In this document: piece after piece, positions 43,746 to 56,071 of the stretch
Position numbering within the stretch: position 1 is the first letter of the stretch
Layout: every line of letters begins with the position of its first letter
Assembly (NCBI GenBank): GCA_008828725.1
Contig: MEHQ01000605.1
Location: forward strand, 966,789 to 1,030,788
DNA from: Saccharina japonica
Lineage: Eukaryota > Sar > Phaeophyceae > Laminariales > Laminariaceae
Direction: 5' to 3'
DNA length: 64,000 nucleotides
The notes under the pieces: model-generated
What the model was told of the DNA's origin: nothing
The model's database searches: none
What the model saw: only the letters and a program-made list of their open reading frames with translations
Position numbers and translations under genes: made by a program

Positions 43746-44905
43746 CAGACAGACAGTCTACAGTAACAGCATTTCATAACATAGATACAAGAACATGAGC
43801 ATCGACGAAGTACCAACGCAACAGAGACCGTGTGGGCTCACGGAGAAACGCCAATATACGAACAGCTGGCCACTCGCTCCTCGTCATGATGCACTCACCC
43901 CCCTGGCACTTTCAAATAGCGGACCCTCTATCGGCCCCTCGCTTACAATTCCGGCTTCTCTCTCTATCAACTCCTTTCTTCCTCCACTCTCCCTGCTGTG
44001 CCTGCCTTTCAGTCGAGTTGAAATATGATTAGCGTAAGTGTATAAATGTCAACCAAACCATTGTTGTTGCGTGCCTGGGTTTCTAGCGTTGTCAAGTTGT
44101 GCTTGGCAAACTCAGTACGACCGTATGCTATTGCATTGTCTGTTCCCATCTCCGCATTCCAATGTAAAACATCTGTGTTGGACGTTTATGATCAGACACG
44201 GTAATTCCTTACCTGGTATATGTCAACGTCGGTATTGTTTTCTACTTTTTGTGGTATTAACTGCTGTCGTAGGCGTGTTGTCACATGCCGAAACATAACA
44301 CTACTATATCTGTACAATACAGCGGTAGGCGGGTACTACTCGTACACGTTCAGTTTGTACGTACGTAAGCAGTATGTATTGCAGCGCAGCGCCGCCCGGT
44401 GTCGTGCCGTGCCGTGGCCTGCCGTGCGATACAACAGTGTTGTGCGGCGCTGTGCCTTTTCTTATTCAGTACATCTACGTACAGCAGCAGTACGGACTAG
44501 CCCTATCGTTTCTTTCCCAGGATGTATTATGATACACAACAGGTGCAATATGATGATGCATACAAGGGGCGTCGCCGCCTCCGTCTCCGGTGGCTCAGTA
44601 TCGGGCCCCCCTCGCCCCGCCCAGCCGACTAGCCCCGTGCGCGAGTCAAGGATTGCCTCACTCCATGCATTATATTGATTGAACGGAATCGCCACAATCG
44701 CCATTGAGAGGAGTGGGTCAGAGAATGTTCGTACCTGGTATACGACTGCAACAGCACAGCAGCAGCAGTATGTGCACCATGTGCCGCATCTAGCAGTGTG
44801 TACGTATTATGTTTACATATCTAAGAGCTGTATCAACGATAGGCGGTCGAGCAAACGTACGGTGGACCGACGAGCGAACTAACGGTTGACATCAGCGAAG
44901 CACCT
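43746..44905. other. Intergenic, no gene
   Basis: Unique sequence with GC-rich GTGCCGTGCCGTGGCCTGCC near 44404 and CAG-rich runs near 44755. Frames up to 152 codons (44220-44678) have no recognisable features. Confidence 0.4.
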
Positions 44906-45313
44906 ATGCCTACCTTTGTGCGTATATATATATATGAAGTAATAAGCGACGTCTCTCGTGTGAATAGTAAAAGTCCGAATCGTCTTGGTTTCAGACCGGA
45001 TTCAGCTACGTACCCGTTCGGCGGCCGGACGATAGGTTTCCGGCCCGCTCTTCTCGAAGGTCACCTTGCTCAGCTTCCGCCCTGCCGATTCCCTCCGCGC
45101 ACGCTCTTGAGTCGCGCGCCACCGCCGGTCGCGTCGACCCCGAACTGGGCGGATCGTGCGGAGATGGAGAGTCATTGGGTTGATTTCCGATACATAGATG
45201 ACGCTCTTTTCGCTGCTGGAGATATTGGATTCGTGCTGTTGTTGTTGCTGCTGGGCATCTACGTTGTTTACCTGGTGTTCCATTGTGTTCGGCAAAATCG
45301 TTTGAAAAAATAA
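44906..45313 (+). CDS. Possible small single-pass membrane protein
   Basis: The C-terminal third is the convincing part. From an internal ATG at 45164 it reads MESHWVDFRYIDDALFAAGD, then a strongly hydrophobic helix GFVLLLLLLGIYVVYLVFHC and a basic end. The upstream part is Pro/Arg-rich. A 50-residue tail-anchored or type III protein would fit. CTG-type repeats in the DNA account for some Leu. No family recognised and no splice evidence. Confidence 0.3.
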   Translation: MPTFVRIYIYEVISDVSRVNSKSPNRLGFRPDSATYPFGGRTIGFRPALLEGHLAQLPPCRFPPRTLLSRAPPPVASTPNWADRAEMESHWVDFRYIDDALFAAGDIGFVLLLLLLGIYVVYLVFHCVRQNRLKK

Positions 45314-45601
45314 ATATCTCAAAACCTCACATTAAAAACGGCCTCCGTATTTCGGCAAAGATCGGTCGTCTGTGACGCCGTGGAGCTGTTTTTCCCCATC
45401 ACCGACTTCAACAGCGACTTCTCGTAGAAGTACCGGGTTCATCGGCGTGTCGCGGCCAGATGCTGACAGCGTTGGTTCTGGGTTAGCTCGGCTAGATGTC
45501 ATAGATTGGGGAAGACGCCGTACCTCGCTCAACAAACTATACCAACGAAACTACGACATGCTGCTAGCTGATAAAGGCCTGCAAGGACGGAGGCCTGCGA
45601 T

Positions 45602-45698
45602 CCTCCAAAATCAGTTTTTTTGAGGTGGGGTCTAGAGCTCCTCAAGTGACCACCCCAAGAAAAATAAACAGGATGCACCTCTACCGTAGCTTTGCGTC
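45602..45698. repeat. Truncated 250-bp MITE copy
   Basis: Matches the right-hand 95 bp of the 50951 copy: CCTCCAAAATCAGTTTTTTT, GAGCTCCTCAAGTGA, GCACCTCTACCGTAGC, then GCGTC. Confidence 0.65.
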
Positions 45699-46029
45699 AA
45701 CTACAACGAACGAACAACGACAGCGAGCGGCACGGGAGACGGAGGCACGAGCACCAAGAATGGCTTCCGTTCAACCTTATCATTATAAGTATCACCTACC
45801 TGGTAGGGAACAGAGGGGCAATGATTGCCCTGCTATATAGTGTGTATCTCTCTTTTATAGGATGAATGAGCATCACGGACAATGGGTGTGCTGGATATCG
45901 ATGGGTATAGTTGATAGCTCGATGTGAATCATACAGACTGTCGAAACATATATAGCAGTTGGCCCGCTGTAAGGCACACCACACTGTGGAACTACAATAG
46001 AGTTTACAATACAAGACAACTAACAGAGA

Positions 46030-46690
46030 AACCACACCCTGGACAATAGACACACCAATAGTCTATTGCGTCGACAGCATGCGAGGGGAGCACTCTACCG
46101 ATAGCGTTGTCGTCAACAATAGCCTGTGGGAGGTGTCTATAGTTCGATGTTGGCCCATGCTACGGTAGAGGTGCTGAACCATGCTTTTGCCTTGTAAGGG
46201 TGGTGACTCTTATTACTTGAGGAGCTATATACCTCACCCAGAAACTGATTTGGATGAAAATAGAGGGCTACCCGATGAGCATCCCATCGCCTAAAAATAA
46301 AATGAAAAATATTTCAACACAAAAATACAAATTCCGACGATTTGGGGTTAAGGAGCCCCGTCATCTAGAAAACGTTTCAGCCAAAAAAAGGTATACCTTT
46401 ATCGTAGCAAAAAAGTCTGTTGTCGTCGCCAATATCTTGTTGAAGGTCTATATCGATGTACGTTGTCGACTTTGAAGGGAGCCCATCGATGAGGACCCCC
46501 GTCGATAGATCTCGTCAGCGAAAATGTCAACGGTGTCAATAATAGGACACAGCCACCCCCAATAGAGTGTGCGGCATGTCTACCGATGGCCAACGTCCGA
46601 CGCAATAGAGTGTGTGACATGTCTATCGATGGACCTTGTCGGCCGAAGTAAAGCGTGCAAGCTATCTATTGATAGCCATTCACCGTAGTT
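46030..46690. repeat. Degenerate tandem repeat split by a MITE
   Basis: Units of about 55-60 bp built on CAATAGAGTGTG and CATGTCTATCGATGG occur at 46040-46150 and 46430-46690. The 250-bp MITE copy 46152-46417 sits between them. Confidence 0.6.
46152..46417. repeat. 250-bp MITE, inverted orientation
   Basis: The left end ATGCTACGGTAGAGGTGCTG and the right end TATACCTTTATCGTAGCA are inverted. Internal marks GACGATTTGGGGTTAAGGAG and CTTGAGGAGCTATATACCTC match the family. The end bases are worn. Confidence 0.65.
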
Positions 46691-49600
46691 CGAGGTGGGC
46701 GACTTCGCGCGTTGGGGGAAAAATGGTTGTAACAATATTTTCAGGTATAGCAATCGGTGTACTGTTGAAATATGAAGAATAACAATGCTAGAAGGGCAGA
46801 GCCTCTCCGGCGGGGAGGCTGCTTCTGAAGTACCGCTTCCAACACATTCTTCGTTGAAGCAAGTATGGGCTGCTGCCTAGCGTCCATGGGTTTCAAACAC
46901 TGAGGCATTACTGCCATCATCGCCGATGTACTCTATGTACGAATTCGCGCTGTGTGACGATAACACGGACATCAAGCCAACTCGGAACATCCAAGCCCTT
47001 TCAGATCAAGCGATATGCAAACGATACGGGTACGGCTACACGTTGCTTGTATGTCTTATTGTTATCATCTCCTATATCTATTCAAGATCTAGATAAGACA
47101 TTCAAACACTACGGGTATTTCTACGCCATGCTGTCATTCCCTTGATAGCACCCCCCTCTACTGCCTGGGTGGGTGTGGAGCTATTGTCTCTCTCTTGTTA
47201 TCTCTATTATGATAAAAACAAAACCCACTGCCCCACTGAGAATCAAAGCCTCCGTTGTCACCGTTTAGCGGATTTATCCACGACCGGGGTTCGACAGTGC
47301 TCATGTATAGCGGGTGCTATGTCTATCAATCGGTATGCGGAGATAGTGCTCTTACGTTTACAAAGTAGTTCGGAATGAGGGCAAGATCGAGCGAAACTAT
47401 CATCAAAATGAGCTGGTTATCTTAAGGCTGGTTTCTTTCGCTTGCAGAAACTTGGTGGTAATGGAAACGGCCTAAAACATGAGGGATACTAGGTCGTTTC
47501 TTCCAAGCCTTTTTGGGCTGCAGCTATACTTCTGCTTAATACGTAAATGCACATATATGCTGTAGTGGTGAACGAACGCGTTAAGTTAGGGGCGGCGGCA
47601 GGGTGGGTGGCTGAGCTATGCTTGCCGAGCGGGGCACGCTTTACTCTATGTTGTCTTTCTCGCCGTTCAGTTGTCCCACTGGATATCTAACTGTCACTTT
47701 TCACGTTTTGGGATATACTTGCGTGAAAAGATTCTATGTTTGGTGCATGATCGATACGGTGTTGACAAATCACGATTTGGGAGCAGTGCTTTGATATGCA
47801 CAAAACAGTTAGGGTGAAGCAAGGCGTCGCGTAAGAGTATGCAAGCTGGTGGTGTCATATGTGATTTCCAAGTATTTGGAAGAGCCTATCAATCGAAGGC
47901 GAAGGTATTTTCTAATGTTGCTTTACGCCAATGTTTGGTAAGCATATCACCCGCACAGCGACTTGGTACGGGAGGAGACGCCCATGGTGTTACCCGTTGC
48001 GCGGAAGGTCACTCCCTCTTCCGCATTTTCGTACTATTTTAACATGTGTATGCATGCGCGTTTAGATTAGTCTGCCGCGAGGGCAGGGCGTCCTCGCTGT
48101 AGCCCGGACAGGTGGCAAGACTGTCTTCTCCGTCTACTACGCAGATACACAGTGGGCAGAGGCCTACAATGAGGTAACACTGCACCGTTCTCCGCTTGTC
48201 CTGCGAAAGCTCGTCGTCCTGCCACACCGTTTGGCCTGAACCTCTCGGCCCGTCGCTGGTTTAAGACGTCGGGTGCCGACTACAGTAGTAGCTTGATCTC
48301 GTCCGTGAGATTCGTGGGTAGAATATTGCTTGTAGAAAAAAAGCCAGTACTCCCGAGTATATCGCCATTTTTGGTTCGTTCGGTATTGAAAACTAATGAG
48401 TGTCGAAGGCGCCCTTGCCAAACCTTTGTATTGCTTCCGTGTCCATAAAACGTGATGGCTCTCTCTCTCTGTAGAAATCAATGGTTGACATTATATGATG
48501 GATGCATAGTTAGAATGGTGAAGTGGTTAAAAGAGTAGGCCATACATAATTTCGCTCGTGGTATCAGGTCAATACAGTTTACGGTCGGCTTGTTGGTGCA
48601 TACAAGCATTTTGTTGCCATTGCCACGTAACTTGTCCTTGCCCTCTGTATATATAATAGGCAGGTTACCAGGGAGTGGACGATGGTTGGCGAGGAGGGGT
48701 GGGAGGTGGGCGGGGGAAACAGCAGTAGGCCAGATTTATAACCTCTCGCGGCAACCGACATATTCAATATAGGGTACCCTACTACTGCAGCTTAGTACAG
48801 GGACGTTGTACGAGTACCCGCAAGATAAGCCGATCCCCTCCCAGGGGGATGTCGGAGGCAGACACTGTCGGCAGGAAACGTGAACAGCAACCACACCAGT
48901 TGCTGCCCTATTCCCATTAAGTCCTGAGATATTTGTGCACGTCATTCTATATGTTTTTAGCTGTGTGTACCGCAACGAAGTTGTTGGTGCGTCTAGGCCG
49001 ATACACAATAAATATGAAAAAGTATGTACTATTTTAAATCAGGCACAACGCTACTCGTAGTCGTGAGCAGAGTTGGGTAGTTGAAACTACCCCTGCCCTG
49101 TCATTTCCACTTGTTGTCTCAAGTGTCTTGCAAAACTTGAAATCACCATGCTGTTGTTGTTGAAAACTAAAGTACATGCAACAACTACGCCCGGTCTCCG
49201 CGTAGCTTAGGAGGACGGGCTGCGGTTCAGAGGCAGAAGTTGGTAAAAATAAAAATGTTGGTATCGGCTGGTTTTGAAATGAGTTTGTGGTTAACATGAT
49301 TGTGAGTAATGTGTGAGTGGCTGAGAAATACTCATGAGGCGTGTGGCGCCCCAAGAGGATGAAAGGGAGCTAAGTTCGAGAGGCGAAGCACTAACAATTC
49401 CAATACCACAGAGACTACGTTTTGTTCGCGTGATGTGATACTCGAATGCTCCTACATTAGTTTCCCTCTTTCACTAACTAAACTAATTATACCCCCCCCC
49501 ATACCACGAACAACCTACCCAAATACATATTATACATTTCACGCACGACAGTGAACACAAGTAGCACACACAAACGTTTTTCAGGATCTCGTATAGGGTG

Positions 49601-49796
49601 TCAATACATATGCATGCTATCGAAGTGATCGATGCGATATCCAACAGCAGTAAGCGTAGATGTATGTCAGATATATGACAGGGTAAATATACACACACGC
49701 GGTTTAACGTAACGTTTGGCATATGATTTTCAGCTCTGTTCAGATGCCGGCTACGATACAGGTAGTATTGATTTTGTTAAACAATTTCCGACTGCC
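46691..49796. other. Gene-poor stretch, 3.1 kb
   Basis: No exon chain, domain or repeat-family member could be supported. Short frames such as 46954-47145 and 48164-48481 show no features. A run of C lies at 49493-49500. Confidence 0.4.
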
Positions 49797-50045
49797 GACG
49801 CGTGCTACGATAGAGGTACACCATATTTTGGCTGAAATGTTTTCTGTATGATAGGGCCCCTTAACCCAATATCGTCGGAATTTCATTCTTGTGTTGTAAT
49901 ATGTTTCCTACTAGACTGAGGTCATGGCACTCTTCTTCGGGTAGGACTTTTAATTTCCTTCAAAACCCAGTATTCGGCGACGTATGGAGCTCCTCAAGTT
50001 AGGAGCTCAGAAAAATCATGGCGCACCTCTATCGTAGCATGCGTC
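49797..50045. repeat. 250-bp MITE, copy with TGCC flanks
   Basis: 249 bp, left end GACGCGTGCTACGATAGAGG, right end CACCTCTATCGTAGCATGCG then TC. TGCC lies on both sides, consistent with a 4-bp target duplication. Confidence 0.8.
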
Positions 50046-50950
50046 TGCCACGGTCAGAACTGAAAACCTATACTACACTATTTCCAAGTAGTTTGTCCCC
50101 CAATATGTGGGACCGGTTCTTAAGGGGTTAACCAAACACAATATATACCCGACAGCGTCAGAACGTTATTCTTGTTTTACGTGCTGTTCCAGCGGATTCC
50201 ATTTGCCCTGCCAAGTTGGGAGAATCGGAAAGGGGCACCCATAGAAACTGCTTCAGCATATTCGACTTTGTGCTCACACCAGAATGCTTACGGCGTGGGC
50301 GTGCGCGCGAGACCTCCAAGGCCCACTCTAAAGAGGATTTCCCGTCAGCCGAGCCTATCGGCGTCGAGAACGGCCTGGAGGACACGGAGTGTAAACGCGT
50401 CGAGCGCCAGACAACACACGTACTTTCTGTGTAAAATACTAGACGGGAGAAAAATCCCCGCGACAACCGACGTTGTCGAGAATAGGACTTAACGCTCGAT
50501 CGCTGTGTTGCGCCAGAGCAAAAGTGCAAAGTAAGTTCCACGGGTCTGCCCTGAGAGACACCCGTTGTTAACAGAAAGAAAACCAGGATAACATGTCGAG
50601 CAGGACGAGTGCAGCTCTCGCCCCGTGAAGGAGCCCGGGCTGCTGAGGTAGGGACCGTACCCGGGCTACAAGTAAGAGCTTTAACTTTCATGTGTGCCGC
50701 GCTGTTGTTGTTGCTGCCGCGGCGGCTACTGCTTTGACAGCTACCGCAAACTGTAAATACTGTAGGTGAGATTTGGCAAATCTTGCCGTTAAGGAATTTT
50801 CTGTACGTTAAGGATATGCTGCAGGCACCAACGTGTTGTCACCTCCTGCCCTTGTCGTATACATCGCGGTTTACCAACGTTGCAAGTGATATGCCCATTT
50901 TTCGTACCCTGTGGGTGTTTTTTACGGTGGAACACAAACTAGTTATTATC
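50046..50950. other. Spacer with unsupported ORFs
   Basis: 50060-50135 is the block shared with 28225-28290. Frames on both strands at 50158-50691 overlap. The plus frame 50216-50434 (SKAHSKEDFPSAEPIGVENG) has the most protein-like composition, but it has neither an ATG nor splice support. Confidence 0.35.
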
Positions 50951-51200
50951 GACGCGTGCTACGGTAGAGGTAGCACTTTTTGGCTGGATCGTTTTCGGAA
51001 CGATCGGGCTCCTTAACCCAAATTCGTCGGACACTCATTTTTGAGACGAGTAATGTTTTTAAGTATACTTGGGTCATGCGATTTCTCATCCGGCAGCGCT
51101 TTTGTTTTCCTCCAAAATCGTTTTTTTCGGTGAGGTATGACGCTCCTTAAGTGAGGAGCTCAGAAAACAAACATGGTGCACCTCTACCGTAGCATGCGTC
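50951..51200. repeat. 250-bp MITE, left member of a head-to-head pair
   Basis: 250 bp, GACGCGTGCTACGGTAGAGG to CTCTACCGTAGCATGCGTC, with TATC on both sides as a 4-bp target duplication. No ORF. Confidence 0.85.
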
Positions 51201-51250
51201 TATCCCGGCAGAGAGCGAATGCGTTTGTTTGTTGAGTCCGATTGTCTTTC

Positions 51251-51497
51251 GACGCATGCTACGATAGAGGTGCACCATGTTTTTTCTGAGCTCCCCACTT
51301 AAGGAACGTCATACCTCACCGAAAAAATGATTTTGGGGAAAAATAAAAGTGCTACCGGATGAGAAATCGCATGACCGAAGTAAATTCTGAAACATATTTC
51401 GTCACAAAAATGAAAGTCCGACGAATTTGGGTTAAGGAGCCCTATCGTTCAGAAAATAATCCAGCCAAAACGTGCTACCTCTACCGTAGCACGCGTC
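51251..51497. repeat. 250-bp MITE, right member of the pair, inverted
   Basis: 247 bp in the opposite orientation to the copy 50 bp upstream, GACGCATGCTACGATAGAGG to CTCTACCGTAGCACGCGTC. Flanks do not match as a 4-bp duplication. Confidence 0.85.
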
Positions 51498-53408
51498 TGC
51501 AGCAACTATGTAATACATCTTAATGGAGGGGATACGTTTATTGAGAGAGGGGGGAGGGAATAACGAGACTTCATAAGCAAAGGACATAATTTCGAGGCGG
51601 CGGGGACGTTGAGTCGGGAAATCGCATCGTCTGATTGTTCCCACTGATTGGACAAGGCCTATGTTCGAGCAGTACATTACGCGTTATGGCTCGTTTACTT
51701 TCAATCACAGGTAATACTGTTGAATGTTTGTAAATGTACGTTTTGATTATCAACACCCTAGCCAAATGTTCGCCCCTTCCTGCCATGACATTCAAGAAGA
51801 GCCTATACATCACGCCTTGAACGCCACCCTCCAGGAAACTACAGAGGCAGTCATCGTTACGCGACCTTTGCTACGTGTTGCTGATTGCGTCGTCTTCTTG
51901 CCTTGCATGCGCCACGCTTCCGGCAGGGGAGAACACTTTGCCGTGTTTTCCATACACATCCGTGATACAAACTAAATTACAGTCTCGTACAATACACTTC
52001 CAGGTTAATAGGTGGCTTGTACCACGGGAATAGACACGCTTGTCGTATACCTTTCCCCCCCTTCAATTCCTCTCTTCTCACTAATGATACTAAGGTGAAT
52101 CATAATAGTACATAGGAAAAACGAGGACTCGATTTGACAGTAGCAGTCTTAGTCTTACTCTTATGCGAATGAACAACCAACAGAGTCCGAGCTAAGGTGG
52201 TGTTCCTCACCGAACGAACCAGCGGTAGCCATTGTTGAATATCGCTGGTAGTTGGTTACGAACCATACAATACCCGCGAATCCTACTGGCGAAGGTTAAC
52301 GCGTCTGCTCCTGAAGACGTACATAATCAACCGACCGGCCATGCTAACCCCCACACACAAAGCCCGTAAAATAGGGCTCTCTTCAACACAGAAGAGACAA
52401 TACCGTGCGAAATCAGCCCGTGCCCACTACCCACCCACTTCCTGTCTAGGCCTCCTTCTTAGGTGAGAGAGAAGACTAATACTAATACGTGGGTTGTCCG
52501 AAGTACAAACAAAAAATTGACGAGTCTGTGGGCTGTCCAAACTGCCAAACAAAATAAATGGTTTTCGTAGAGAAAGCCAAACCACGTACACAAGCATCTG
52601 CATGATACTTCCAAGCAAACGTCGCGACAGGCGAAGGCGGGAGATACCTTTTGGGCGGCGGGAGACGCCACGGGTGCCTGTACACAACCAGCCAGCCGTA
52701 CTATAAGTAAAGCGCACATTGTACTAGCGAACAATATATCATCGACGCAGAAATACATGTATTTAGGCAGTGAAACGAGGGCCACAAGAAAAAACGCTGG
52801 GACGACACTATTCTTGTATCCTGCTCTTCTACGTCCCCACCCTCTCCTACTGCATAGCCTATCCAAGCCAGAGGGGTCATAAGTAACACACTTAACCAGC
52901 TGACGGGAGCGTGTACGAGATCTTGCCGAGTGCAACGTTCGTGTACACGTCAACGAGGTAGATACTCCAGCATTTCAATGTGCGAAAACAACACACATCA
53001 TGTACTTCAAAAATAGAAACGTACAGGTCGACGCTGTGTTCCCAGGCGGGATTGCTCATCGCGGTGGAGACCATATGTAGCGGGTACAGCGCAACCCACC
53101 CGTCGGACATGCCCCCCCCCTTCATCCACAACTGAACATGTCGCCTCCTCACCAGTGGGGAAACCTAGCTTTACTGGTCAGAGTAAGAGACCGTAACGTA
53201 TGAGAGCTGCTATTGCTATGTCGTCTGCTTGACATCTTGCTCCCGATCGACATGGGTGTATCTCGGGATGTAGTAGATACCACGGACTGATCACTTCAGC
53301 AAAACCTTTATCCTCCACAGTTCGACGAATAGGCCAACCGCTCTCGCGCACCCCATGATACGTGGACGCACTACCCCGTTGGGCGCACATGGCATGCAAA
53401 TTATGCAC
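51498..53408. other. Downstream of the secreted-protein gene, no firm gene
   Basis: Minus-strand frames at 52459-52953 and 52892-53152 read partly like protein (SNPAWEHSVDLYVSIFEVHD in the second). They may be an exon of an unrecognised minus-strand gene or 3' sequence of the gene ending at 53409. Borders are weak. Confidence 0.35.
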
Positions 53409-56071
53409 TTAGTCGTGAAGCTTCTCGAAGTCCCGAGAGAAGGGTCCATCCACACGGTAGCTCTCCACGGGGCCGTGCAGGGCACCGAGGCCGCTCATCA
53501 CCGGCTCTCCCTCGTTGTCGATAACAAAGCGAGAAGTGTCGCCCATCAGGCCAGCGACGCTACCAGACAGACGGAGGCCGTCGAACCCGAGGTCAGTCTG
53601 CCAAAACTCCAGCTCAGGAACCAGCACAGTTCCGTCGGGGCCCGTCTCAAGGTCCTGGTAGTTCACGCCAACGTTGATCCTGATATCGGCCGCCGGGGTT
53701 TCCACGCGGAGGGTGGCGTGCTCCGCACGCGTGGAAAGAATCCCTGTCGCTCCTGCCTCTTCCAGAAACTTTGCGCACCAGGTCGGGGCCGCGAGTAAAA
53801 CGGGCTGCAGAATCCACTCGGTGAACGAAACGGAATCCAAGCGAAGGCTACGCTGGTTGGCCATCATGTCGGCGAACTTGGTCGCCCAGATACGATCCCC
53901 GCCGAACGGGCGGCACTCCGCTGGAAGATTCGCGGTAGAAACGACAACAGGCGAATTGCCTGGCAGGCGGACGTTCTCGACAGGGGCTTGCATGGCGAGG
54001 GAACCCTGGCCATCTACCCGGATACGGAGGCCTCCGTCGGCCAAGCAGGGCACCGTTGAGTCATTGGGACAGCCGTTAGTGGTCGTGGTGTATGGGTCCT
54101 TGACCTCGACAACGAAGGAGTGGAGGCCGTCCTCGGTCAGGATGCTCACGGCGGAGATGAGCTGCCTGTCGGGGAACTCCTCCGGCATGGGTGCGCTGAG
54201 GCGTATGTTGACGTGGAAGTCTGGTCCGTCGGAGAACAGGCAGTACCAACCATTGTCCTCTCCGGCCCAGTCGATCTTCTGGCCCAGCAGGCCGACCATG
54301 TGCGGGTCACCAATCACATGTGGCTTGGCAGTATAGTGTGTGTGTGTGTGGGGGGGGGGGTACATCCGGATTAGTAGGTTTACAGCATCAAAGCTAGACT
54401 CGTATACACACACAATGAGTGAGGTAAGCGGCCTACGTCAAGCACATGGTACAGCCACATAATACGTGGTTGATTAAACCAAAAAGAGAGCACCATTCCG
54501 CTAAACTCACCTTACCATCGAGCTTGAATTTGCAGTTGCCATGTTTGCACTTGATAACTTTCTGTGTCATTGTACAGCGGTCGCACGTGTCGGTTTTCGA
54601 TCGGTTGAGGAATTTGACATCGATTGAAATTTTGAGCTCTCCGATGCCGTTCGAGTTGGTGAAAACCGCAATCTTCTTCTTGAATAGGGACCCGTCGGGG
54701 CTTGCGATGGTGATCTCGATTTCAATCCGGTCGTCCGGATTGGCGTCGGTGACCTGCATCAAAATCTCCGCCTGTTCAGGTATCGGTCTACTACGAGCTT
54801 GCAGTTGCCTGTTGTCTTCCACCGGAACGTCCGCATGATGCACACTGCCTGCCACGGTTTCGTCCTGCTGCACGGCGGCGACGCTGACGCGATGGTCGCC
54901 TTCTTGCTTCACGGGGCTCACCCCTTTCAACGAAAACTTTATCTGCCGAACGAAGCACGACAGGGACAGGATTCAAGGGGAAGGCGGATACCGTGAACGG
55001 GCGGGAGTGAGATATTAGTGACGTACGTTCTCAGTATAAACGTCCTAGCTGTGGAACTACACACATGACACGATTGTTCCCCATAGGAAAATGACGTTGC
55101 TTACGGGGGATAGTGGACAAAGTCCATACACGCGACCATTTCGAACGTAGGCGGCAACATCGGACAAGGCGCTTTGCACACAACCAGCTGGACGGCAGGC
55201 GGGCCACACAAATATGTCGAACTCGAAGCTATGTCGTCACCCGCAGACGTATGTGCGGACTTGTCGAAAGGCGTAACACGCATGATATGCGTTTGGGTGG
55301 GACGAGAAAAATATATGCCAACACACACCTGGCGACAAACGAAAACAAAAGTAGTCAACCAATATATGATCAGTAGTTAAGCTCCGGAATGGTCTCTCAA
55401 CCACGGTGTGTACAGCGTGGATGGCGGGCCATCACGCATTCGACTAGACAGGGTGGTGTATCGCGTGCCTGTCAGCGGCGCCCGGTGAGATAAAGGGGGC
55501 CGCGCACCCCGTCGGGATTGTCGGAAGTGGTGCATTGCGATACAGGCCTGGGCAGGTCAAATAGGGGTCTTGCTAGGTCTTTTGTACTACCTATCACAAT
55601 TGCATCATTCTAGCGACACTGGCAGGTACCACTGAATCTTGGAGGTACGCATCAGCACCGAGCGATCGGAGTCACCATGCGTCACCCGAATCAAAACCGT
55701 GTATTAAATCGCAGTGCACACAAACGAAATACATACTTAACAAGTAAAGTGTCTGCCGCCTTCAAGGCGGAAGGCTACTTATACAACAACAGTGTATTAT
55801 ACTTTGGCGGAGGCTTTAGCGCAGTGCCAACCAACGTCTCCGATACGCTGCAGCCTGTCTGTAGCGTCTGTTACGCTACACGAAATCTCCGCCGACAAAC
55901 GTTCGGCAGCCGCAAAAACGCAACGACGATGATGCGCGTATACGTAAAAGTAGAGTACGTATGTGTACGTACACGTGGGGATATACGTCGGAACTGAATG
56001 TTTCTGTTCACCTCGCCGAGCGTTGCCTGGGCGCACAGACCCACTGCGAGAAGCCCGAAAAGACACCTCAT
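53409..56071 (-). CDS. Secreted protein with GDPH-type (vWD/root-cap-like) domain, 3 exons
   Basis: Model: exon 1 56071-56012, exon 2 54942-54511, exon 3 54323-53409, all phase 0, about 468 residues. Exon 1 is a signal peptide, MRCLFGLLAVGLCAQATLGE, with donor GTGAAC. Exon 2 has a beta-rich segment (EIEITIASPDGSLFKKK) and a cysteine cluster, CDRCTMTQKVIKCKHGNC. It ends at a GTGAGT donor. Exon 3 opens PHVIGDPHMVGLLGQKIDWA, the GDPH entry of vWD-like and root-cap domains, then a long beta-rich region with RINVGVNYQDLE and paired cysteines, to the stop at 53409. The likely site is cell wall or extracellular; partners are unknown. The exon 2/3 junction is strong. The exon 1/2 junction is inferred, and an extra cysteine-bearing exon may lie at about 55350-55105 (donor GTAAGC). 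The exon 2/3 intron holds a GT/G microsatellite (54335-54361). Confidence 0.8.

Noticed and set aside
50158-50691. 177-codon minus-strand ORF
   Set aside because: Overlaps two opposing frames of similar length, has no recognisable features and no splice support.
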